Origin: Lentisphaeria bacterium UBA1784
GTDB lineage: Bacteria; Verrucomicrobiota; Lentisphaeria; Victivallales; Victivallaceae
Direction: 5' to 3'
NCBI GenBank assembly: GCA_002315455.1
Contig: DCGG01000013.1
Span: forward strand, 1-13,349
Length of the DNA: 13,349 nucleotides
Below the pieces are notes generated by a model, which saw only the letters and a list, made by a program, of their open reading frames with translations, ran no database searches and was not told where the DNA came from. The position numbers and the translations under genes were made by a program. The number at the start of each line of letters is the position of its first letter. The first letter of the stretch is position 1. Below, in pieces: positions 7,102-13,349 of the stretch.

Positions 7102-9309
7102 TCAATTCAAAAGAATGGAGTCGCCGTTTGCGGCGGACTTTCCCCGGAATACCTGCACCTTTGCGCCGTCCCAGTAGTGGATGGTCATCGGCCCGGCGAA
7201 GGCGAAGGTGATGCGCAACTTTCCGTTCTCCGGGACCACGGCAGTGATCTTGAGATCGGAGTCGAGGAGCTGCACGGAGCCATCCTTGGGAACGATGGAG
7301 AAGAGCGCGCTGCCATGGGCCGGCACCGGCACGGAGAAGGAGTCTTTCCACAGGGTTACGGTCTCATCCCAGACGTTCCATGCGAGGTATTCACCCTCGG
7401 GAAGGCCCAGTTCGGCGCAGGAGACGGAGCGGGGGCCGTCCGTCTCGGAAAGGTTGAAGAAACCAAGCGTCCGCACGGGAAGATGCTTCACGCCCCGCAG
7501 CAGCGAGAAGAAAGGCCCTCTGAAGCAGAATTTCTCCGGGGCTTCGGCGCCGGAACGGTAGTCAAAGCCGGGCAGGTCGATGTCCTGACCGTTGTTGGGA
7601 CAGCATCCGCCTTTGCGGAGTTTCGTCACCCACGGATCGTCAGCGAACTGGTCCAGATGTCCCGCCAGCTCCACCCACGACCCGGTGACGAGGCAGTAGT
7701 TGAGGATGAAGAGTTTCTCCGGGACCGTCAGTCCCGGAAGCATCCCCACCGAATCGCTGTTGGGGACGAAGAGGTCTCCGGTGTGGGTGGCGAAGCAGGC
7801 GGCGCCCCACTGGAAAGAGGCACGGACGTATTCCCACCGCCCGGCACCGATGTCGGTGCCGTAGCGGTAGTTGGTGAAGAACTCCCCGAGGAAGGGGTTG
7901 CCCATGACGATGTCGCATCCGGTCTGCAGATAGCCGTCGCCGGGCAGGCGCTTGCGGAACTCCTGCAACCACCAGCGGCGGTACTCGTAGCCGGTGCGTT
8001 CATGCCGGGAGAGCAGCGGATTGCTCTCCTCGAAGTCGTAACTCCAGAAGTCGTGCTTGATGCCTTCGTTGCCGAATTCGCTGATCAGCACGTCGAGGGC
8101 GCTGCTGATGTAGTCCCGAACCACGGGAAGGCTCACGTCCAGCGGTTGGGTATTGGTCACCCGGACCCGGTAGTCGCAGAACCACTCCGGGTGCTCCTTG
8201 TAGATGGGAGTGTCAACCGGGCAGAAGCCGCCGATCCACATGGCGGGACGCAGGCCGATCTCCCGGACCTTGTCGTAAAACGCCTTCATTCCCTCGGGGA
8301 AACGGGTGCGGTCCACACCCTTCTCGCCCTCGTAGGGCATGCCGAGACCGTGGGCAATCTGAAGGCGGCAGGCTTCGGCGGCGTAACCGTCGTCGATCTG
8401 GATCCACGCCACGGTGGGGAAGTTCTTCTTGAGGTACTCCGCCGTGCGGAGGATTTCATCCTGATGAATGTTCCGGAGGGCGCCGTCGTTCCACGACCCC
8501 CAGACCATGCAGTGCCGGTTGATGTCGGTGCGTCCGTAGGCGGAGGGAAGTTTCTTCCGCAGGACGGCGGTGTAGCCGTCGAAGATGTGCTCCAGTTCGG
8601 CGGCGCGGCCGGTGGTGCCGAAGTACCACTCGTCGGTGAGGGTCTCGCCGGGCCGAACCTCCCGGTAGGAGATCGCCTTGCATGCGGAATAGACGGTCAT
8701 GTCCACGGTCTTTGCCGCGTTGTGATCGAATTCATAGCAGTGGTAGAAGATCTTCTGCGAAAGGGTGCCGTGGACCACGCCGTTGACGCTCTTCCCGTTG
8801 GAGAGCAGTACCGCCGGGAAGGGCTGGTAAGGGGAGCGTCCCACCCGTTTGTGGATGGTACCGGGATCGCTCCAGCGGTTCCCCGCATCGGGATCATAGC
8901 CGCTGTCCTTGCAGATGCCGAAGCGGTCCAGATCCACCGCCATGCAGAAGCGGGAGAACATTCGGGGGTTCTCCAGATGGTAGTAGTAGTCATCGGCGGG
9001 GGACTCTCCGAAGGTGATGCCGGAAAAGCGGCAGAAAAGTTCCTTCAGGCGGAGCGTCTCCCCGGAGGTGTTGCGGAAGCGCCGGACTGCCGTGCAGCCG
9101 CCCTCCGGCAGCCGGGTGAAAAAGAGGTCTTCCGCCGCTCCGGAGGCGTAGGCGAGGACCACGTGGAGCCGTTCGCCGTCCCCGTGCTCCTCCACGGAGG
9201 CGGGCAGAACGACGGCCTGTTCGTCGGAGTAGCCGGCGAAACACTCAAGGGCGTTCTGCCGCAACAACTTGCGGAAGAAATCCCGGGTGAGAGCAAACGT
9301 TTCTGACAT
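7102..9309 (-). CDS. GH36-like (clan GH-D) alpha-galactosidase
   Basis: The product is 735 residues long, close to the usual GH36 length, and has no signal peptide. Residues 1 to about 260 form a beta-sandwich as in GH36. The barrel then carries WIQIDDGY (302-309), RPAMWIGGFCPV (354-365) and HPEWF (373-377), all typical of GH36. GIKHDFWSYDFE (416-427) holds the probable nucleophile Asp420, and NYRYGTDIG (480-488) the probable acid/base Asp486; the 66-residue separation agrees with clan GH-D retaining enzymes. The C-terminal third ends in an all-beta domain (about 640-735). The nucleophile segment differs from the classical KWDMNR, so substrate range may differ from simple alpha-galactosides; alpha-N-acetylgalactosaminidase activity is one alternative. 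The ATG at 9309 follows AAGGAA at 9318-9323 by 8 nt. It lies between the PHP and PIG-L genes and would remove terminal alpha-linked galactose-type residues from imported oligosaccharides. Confidence 0.88.
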   Translation of the reverse strand: MSETFALTRDFFRKLLRQNALECFAGYSDEQAVVLPASVEEHGDGERLHVVLAYASGAAEDLFFTRLPEGGCTAVRRFRNTSGETLRLKELFCRFSGITFGESPADDYYYHLENPRMFSRFCMAVDLDRFGICKDSGYDPDAGNRWSDPGTIHKRVGRSPYQPFPAVLLSNGKSVNGVVHGTLSQKIFYHCYEFDHNAAKTVDMTVYSACKAISYREVRPGETLTDEWYFGTTGRAAELEHIFDGYTAVLRKKLPSAYGRTDINRHCMVWGSWNDGALRNIHQDEILRTAEYLKKNFPTVAWIQIDDGYAAEACRLQIAHGLGMPYEGEKGVDRTRFPEGMKAFYDKVREIGLRPAMWIGGFCPVDTPIYKEHPEWFCDYRVRVTNTQPLDVSLPVVRDYISSALDVLISEFGNEGIKHDFWSYDFEESNPLLSRHERTGYEYRRWWLQEFRKRLPGDGYLQTGCDIVMGNPFLGEFFTNYRYGTDIGAGRWEYVRASFQWGAACFATHTGDLFVPNSDSVGMLPGLTVPEKLFILNYCLVTGSWVELAGHLDQFADDPWVTKLRKGGCCPNNGQDIDLPGFDYRSGAEAPEKFCFRGPFFSLLRGVKHLPVRTLGFFNLSETDGPRSVSCAELGLPEGEYLAWNVWDETVTLWKDSFSVPVPAHGSALFSIVPKDGSVQLLDSDLKITAVVPENGKLRITFAFAGPMTIHYWDGAKVQVFRGKSAANGDSILLN

Positions 9310-9331
9310 GAATGATATTCCTTATGTTCGA

Positions 9332-10186
9332 TTAGAAAGGCAGAGCAAAATCGCTCTCCTGAAAGCCGTACTGGTTCAGCAGTTTCTCCGCGGCGGCAAA
9401 TTGCGCGGCGTCCGCATGAGCGGAGTGCTGGTCGCTGCCGATGGTGAACTTCAGACCGGCTTCCCTCCACCGGGCGTAGCACTCCATGCGGGCGGTGACC
9501 ACGCAATCGGGTCTGCCGACGATCTCCGAGAGGTTGATCTCGGCGAGTTTGCCGTGTTTGAGCATCTCCGCGCCCAGCTGATCGTTCAGCTCCCGCGGGA
9601 TGGCGGTGTGGGCGTTCCAGTCGATGTGGGCCTGGTCCCGGTGCCGGAACCAGTCCCCGGCGGTCAGTTCCAGAGGATACCACGGATGGGCCACCACGTC
9701 GACCAGCGGATGGGACGCGAGGAACATCTCCTGCACGAAAAGATTGTCGATGGAGTCCGCGAGCGTCTTGGGGAAACCGTCGGGCCAGTGGACTCCGGCG
9801 ACGATAAATTCGATGCCGTTGGCCCGAATCTCCTCATCGGTGATGTCGAGGCAGTATTTCCCCTGCTTCGGAACGTCCCGGCGCAAACCGTAGATCGGCT
9901 CATCGGAGATGGGGGTGAAATCCCCGGAGTTGATCGCTTCGCACTCCCATTGGGTCATGCAGGTAATCTCCACACCGAAGTGGAAATCCTTGTGGGGCAG
10001 GATGCCGAGATAATCCCGGTAGGCGCTGACGACGTCCGGCAGGTTGTAGCGGGTGTGGAGGTGGTCGGAGAGTCCGAACACCGCCACGCCGAGAGCCTCC
10101 TGCTCCTTCTGGATGTCCCGGATGGTGGCGCAGGCGCTGTCACAGGAGTGGTGAGAATGAATGTGAAAATTCTGCTTGATCTTCAT
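9332..10186 (-). CDS. PHP-domain metal-dependent phosphoesterase (histidinol-phosphatase-like)
   Basis: This 284-residue protein shows the PHP superfamily motifs in order: NFHIHSHHS at the N-terminus (motif I, His8 and His10), GLSDHLH (motif II), VVAHPW (motif III) and IGSDQHSAHADA near the C-terminus (motif IV). These residues bind a two- or three-metal centre that hydrolyses phosphate esters. The family covers HisK-type histidinol phosphatases, YcdX-like phosphatases and DNA polymerase-associated domains. Genes for histidine synthesis are absent here, and the sugar-enzyme neighbours make a sugar-phosphate or related ester a more likely substrate; that is inference. No signal peptide is present. 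TGGAG at 10198-10202 lies 11 nt before the ATG at 10186, a rather long spacing. The gene sits 32 nt after the large lyase-like gene and 22 nt before the GH36-like gene, consistent with one operon. Confidence 0.88.
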   Translation of the reverse strand: MKIKQNFHIHSHHSCDSACATIRDIQKEQEALGVAVFGLSDHLHTRYNLPDVVSAYRDYLGILPHKDFHFGVEITCMTQWECEAINSGDFTPISDEPIYGLRRDVPKQGKYCLDITDEEIRANGIEFIVAGVHWPDGFPKTLADSIDNLFVQEMFLASHPLVDVVAHPWYPLELTAGDWFRHRDQAHIDWNAHTAIPRELNDQLGAEMLKHGKLAEINLSEIVGRPDCVVTARMECYARWREAGLKFTIGSDQHSAHADAAQFAAAEKLLNQYGFQESDFALPF

Positions 10187-10218
10187 GATGTTTCATGCTC
10201 CAGAATGGAATGTCTCCC

Positions 10219-13200
10219 TCAATTCGCGGGGACAAGGGTCAGCGCCGCCTTGGCTCCGGAGACCTCCATCTGCACGTCGCCTTCGGTGCTGGAGGTGATG
10301 AATTTCCAGTACGTCTCCTGCGCGGAGGGCCGGTCCAGTTTCACCTTTATTTCGACCCACGGCGGCGGCGTGTTGTGCTTGACCCCGGGAAGCCGGGGTG
10401 CTCCTTCGGTGCGGGTCACCGCCTGCCCGGCCAGTTTGCCGGCGGGATCCATGAGGAAGCCCACCGTTCCGCCGGGATGGGTCCCGAAGAAACGCACCGT
10501 GAACTCCCGGGTCCCGGCCGGGATCGTCAGCAGATGCCGGGAGACGCCGTAGTCGAAGAACTGTGCTCCATCGAAGAGGTCGAAGCGGACGGAACAATCC
10601 CCGCCTTTGACTCCCCAGTAGCCGGAGAGGTCCTCCCGGATCTCCACGGTGTAGTTTCCGGCGGCGGGAAGTTTCACCTGCCATTCAGCCGGCTTGCCGG
10701 AAGTTCCGGAGGCCTGGAAGATCTCCTTGCCGCCGGCATCCTTCACGGAGATGAAGCATGGCTTGGCCTGCTTCGGCTGTTTTCCGGCGTTGGACCGGGA
10801 AACGGTGATGGTGGCCGGTCCTTTTGCGGAGACGAGGAAGCGCTTCGTCTTCGGGCCCCGCACCAGAAGTTCGTCATTCATCCCCGGCTGCAGCAATTCC
10901 GCGATCCGTTCCGGCGTGTAACGGTAGGGCCGGACCCCCGGATATTTTGCCGCGAAACGCTCCATCTCCTGATAGAGTTCCGGGAGCATGCAGAGGCTGA
11001 AGGAGAGGTTCTTACCCACGGGGCTGATCCCGGAGAAGGTCGCCATGGCGATTACCTTTTCGGCGTCCTCGTAGATTTCCTTGTCGCCGCTGATCACGCC
11101 GCCCGCCATCATGCCGGGAGCCAGCATGAGATTCAGGCTCTGTCCGGGCCGGCGACCGTACCCCTTGCCGTCGATGCCGGCACCGTAGGGCCAGCCCACG
11201 TTTTCCGGACTGAAGGCGCGCTTCATCCAGTCGGCGCCGCTGGCGATGACCTTCTCCAGTTCCGGAGAAGGAACGATCAGGTCATACTTATGGAGGGCTT
11301 CCAGCACGATCCCCATCATGAAGCAGCAGTTGCCGAAGGCGCCGGGGACGCCGTGGCCGTGGTCCTTTGGCAGCAGGTGCGCCCAGGCGCCGCCGAGCTG
11401 GGGTTTGTGTTCCAGCATGATGATCCGCACGAGGCGGCCGGCGGCGTTGAGATATCTGGCATCGCCGGTGGCGCGGTAGAGACCGAGAAGCGCCGGGAGG
11501 CTCCAGCCGGCACTGCGCTCATGGGTACCGAGGCGGATGAAGGTGGGCACGAAGTAGTTCACCAGATGTTCGCCCAGCAGAAGCGCGGACTCCATGGGAA
11601 TGGGATCGCCGCCGAGAAGCCACGCTTCGGTGAGACCCTCGCTCCAGGTGTGACCGTTGCCGCCCTTGCAGCTGTTGTCATAGAGGTAGGTCCAGGTGGC
11701 CTTGTCGTGGTACTGGCTGTGCTGACCGGTGTGTCCGATGGCGTGCTGAAGGTTGCCGCCCACGTTCGCCGGATCGGGATAGGCGTGGCAGATGTCTACG
11801 TCGGCTACGTGCCGGGCGATCTGCTGGGCGTGGCGGAAGGCATCCCGGTCTCCGGTGCGGAGGGAAAGCATGAAGAGGCCATGGGCGAGGTCATATTCGC
11901 TGTTGGTCCAGTTGCGGCCCCGCTCGCCGAACCAGTCGCCCCAGTTCAGGAAGCCGTATTCCCGCTGCTTCGCTTTGGTCTTCATGAAGGCGCGGAATGC
12001 CTCCAGCGCCTTGGCGTCCAGATCGGAGAACGGCGCGTTGTCTTTGGCGGGGATGCCGTTGAAGACCCCGGTGTCCCGGAGCCACTGGCGGTCGATTACG
12101 GGGATGACGCTGAGGGCCGCCAGTTCCTCGGGTTTCGCGGCGCCGCTGAAGTCGAAGGAGATCTCCTCGGTGAAGCCCATGCCCCACTTCATACGGTAAC
12201 ATCCTTCGCAGAAGGGGAACTGCAGATGGAAGGGCATATCCTTGCCGAATTCCGGTCCGGGCAGAGCGGGGAGAAGTTCGAAATCCAAGGTCTCTTTGCC
12301 GAGGCCGACTGCCTTGGGGTAGCGCTTGGCGAGGTCTTTGACCGAGAAGGAGAGGGCTCCGGCACGTCCGCCGTCCTTCAGCATCTTGCCGGAGGTCTTG
12401 CCGTCAATCGCGAGGATGGTGTCGGTCTGCTGGTGGAAGCGCTTGGCTTTGACGCCGTCCATCTCGATGAAGCTCACCCGCGTCTGGGGGCGGTAGCGGA
12501 AGGCGAGGCTGCGGAAGTCGGTGAACTCCGACAGGAGCCGGGTATTCTGATAGGTGACGGAAACGTCCATCCGGGGCGAATCCGCGAAGAAACTCATCCG
12601 CACGGTGAAGTTACCCATGCCCTCCGGGAACGCTCCATCGGCGCGGAGCGTGGCGCGCAGGGGACCGGCGGACTCCACGATGAGCCGCTTCAGCGGCAGA
12701 TCGGAGGATTTGAAACTTTTTCCCTGCTCATCCACCAGTTCCAGACCGGCAAAGTCGAAGGAGCCCATGGGCTTCCGGTCCACGCGGACCTGATTGAGGA
12801 AGCGGAAGTTCTCTCTGCTGACGGAGGTCTGCAGCCGCCCGGTGGTGACGGCAAGTCCTTCCGGACTTTCCTTGACCAGCAGTTTCGTCTTAAGTTCGGG
12901 GGCGGGGGCGGTCTCTCCGGTGCGGAGGGTCCAGGTGCAGACTTCGTTGGCTTTCAGGGGCGCTTCAAACTCCGTCAGTACGAACTTGACGGAACGGTCC
13001 GGCCAGTAGCCGCTGACCGTGAACTGCGCCGGGACCATGGCTCCGGCAGGCGTACAGACCCGCAGACCATTCGTGTTGTAAATGCCGCCCTTGGGAAACG
13101 GCATGCCGAAGCGGACGAAGGCGGTGCGGCCGATGCCGGACTCCTCCTTCAACTCAAAGGGAATGGAGACTTTCCCAAGCGTTCCCTGTGTGGCGTTTTT

Positions 13201-13349
13201 CGGCTGGTCCATGATGACGGCGGGCGGGGTGGTCGGTTTGATCCACGGGTACTCCTGCCGGACTTTATCTCCAGGGATGCCCTTGTCCTTCAGCGGCAGA
13301 TACTTGACCTTGCCGTCGGAATAGCGGTAGTAGTCCGCGGGGTGGTCCG
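10219..13349 (-). CDS. PcRGLX/YetA-like (PL26-type) lyase-like protein, 5' end cut off by window
   Basis: The frame is open from the TGA at 10219-10221 to the right edge: 1042 complete codons, no start visible. The Met codon at 13212 is internal: 45 further codons precede it (ending in WIKPTTPPAVI) and no SD stands before it. Counting from that Met, residues 15-90 fit the first RIFT-barrel domain of exo-rhamnogalacturonan lyase PcRGLX and YetA: GMPFPKGGI (36-44), PAQ (61-63), WPDRSVKF (70-77). The middle (about 420-770) looks like an alpha/alpha toroid, with NSEYDLAHGLFM near 433, NVGGNLQHAIGHTGQH near 482 and HTWSEGLTEAW near 519, the His/Tyr-rich surface expected for the active site. The C-terminal 200 residues are beta-sandwich-like with a Gly/Asp-rich carbohydrate-binding character. 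PL26 enzymes remove unsaturated disaccharides from rhamnogalacturonan ends by beta-elimination. Whether this one does so, and whether it is exported, cannot be told because the N-terminus is missing. It is the first visible gene of the minus-strand operon. Confidence 0.78.
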   Translation of the reverse strand, partial: DHPADYYRYSDGKVKYLPLKDKGIPGDKVRQEYPWIKPTTPPAVIMDQPKNATQGTLGKVSIPFELKEESGIGRTAFVRFGMPFPKGGIYNTNGLRVCTPAGAMVPAQFTVSGYWPDRSVKFVLTEFEAPLKANEVCTWTLRTGETAPAPELKTKLLVKESPEGLAVTTGRLQTSVSRENFRFLNQVRVDRKPMGSFDFAGLELVDEQGKSFKSSDLPLKRLIVESAGPLRATLRADGAFPEGMGNFTVRMSFFADSPRMDVSVTYQNTRLLSEFTDFRSLAFRYRPQTRVSFIEMDGVKAKRFHQQTDTILAIDGKTSGKMLKDGGRAGALSFSVKDLAKRYPKAVGLGKETLDFELLPALPGPEFGKDMPFHLQFPFCEGCYRMKWGMGFTEEISFDFSGAAKPEELAALSVIPVIDRQWLRDTGVFNGIPAKDNAPFSDLDAKALEAFRAFMKTKAKQREYGFLNWGDWFGERGRNWTNSEYDLAHGLFMLSLRTGDRDAFRHAQQIARHVADVDICHAYPDPANVGGNLQHAIGHTGQHSQYHDKATWTYLYDNSCKGGNGHTWSEGLTEAWLLGGDPIPMESALLLGEHLVNYFVPTFIRLGTHERSAGWSLPALLGLYRATGDARYLNAAGRLVRIIMLEHKPQLGGAWAHLLPKDHGHGVPGAFGNCCFMMGIVLEALHKYDLIVPSPELEKVIASGADWMKRAFSPENVGWPYGAGIDGKGYGRRPGQSLNLMLAPGMMAGGVISGDKEIYEDAEKVIAMATFSGISPVGKNLSFSLCMLPELYQEMERFAAKYPGVRPYRYTPERIAELLQPGMNDELLVRGPKTKRFLVSAKGPATITVSRSNAGKQPKQAKPCFISVKDAGGKEIFQASGTSGKPAEWQVKLPAAGNYTVEIREDLSGYWGVKGGDCSVRFDLFDGAQFFDYGVSRHLLTIPAGTREFTVRFFGTHPGGTVGFLMDPAGKLAGQAVTRTEGAPRLPGVKHNTPPPWVEIKVKLDRPSAQETYWKFITSSTEGDVQMEVSGAKAALTLVPAN

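Noticed and set aside
7177..9306. A 709-codon + strand open frame opposite the GH36-like gene
   Set aside because: It is in exact codon register with the real gene, so a stop would need a TTA, CTA or TCA codon in the sense strand; these are rare in GC-rich coding DNA. The translation shows no recognisable domain, whereas the minus strand has GH36 motifs and an SD.
9269..10552. A 427-codon + strand open frame opposite the PHP gene
   Set aside because: It is in codon register with the PHP gene and crosses a real gene boundary; no motifs are seen, while the minus strand has all four PHP motifs.

Overview
The window looks like part of a carbohydrate-degradation locus from a GC-rich bacterium. 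Most genes have recognisable Shine-Dalgarno (SD) sites, short intergenic gaps and a strong GC bias at third codon positions. The mix of genes recalls glycan-degrading members of the Lentisphaerota/Verrucomicrobiota (PVC) group such as Victivallis: secreted parallel beta-helix proteins, a GPH/MFS-type sugar transporter ending in a YGGDRGYVPP-like tail, PIG-L and PHP hydrolases, and large uncharacterised TIM-barrel proteins. No SusC/SusD-type pair is visible. The taxonomic assignment is inference; the window holds no rRNA, tRNA or other phylogenetic marker.

Layout: on the + strand at the left are two tandem, paralogous beta-helix proteins. The first (2-985) is cut by the left window edge; the second (1000-2544) is complete and has a signal peptide. 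Converging on them, with only 18 nt between the stop codons, is a long minus-strand gene cluster read from right to left. Its members are a large PcRGLX/YetA-like (PL26-type) protein cut by the right edge (10219-13349), a PHP-domain phosphoesterase (9332-10186), a divergent GH36-like alpha-galactosidase (7102-9309), a PIG-L/LmbE deacetylase (6231-7061), a 717-residue protein with an N-terminal helical repeat pair and a predicted TIM barrel (4063-6216), and an MFS/GPH sugar transporter (2563-3954). Gaps between the first five genes are 14-40 nt, which fits one operon. The transporter follows a 108-nt AT-rich gap that carries a perfect 6-5-6 inverted repeat and a repeated 10-mer, so it may have its own promoter and operator.

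How the genes may work together (inference): the secreted beta-helix proteins, and perhaps the lyase-like protein, cut or bind a galactose-containing, possibly pectic (rhamnogalacturonan-like) polysaccharide outside the cytoplasm. The transporter imports oligosaccharides. The GH36-like enzyme, the TIM-barrel protein, the deacetylase and the PHP enzyme show no signal peptide and would finish the breakdown in the cytoplasm.

Every stretch of the window is accounted for; no gene-free stretch exceeds 108 nt. I see no RNA genes, CRISPR arrays, insertion sequences or convincing terminators. The long ORFs opposite the real genes are codon-register shadows.
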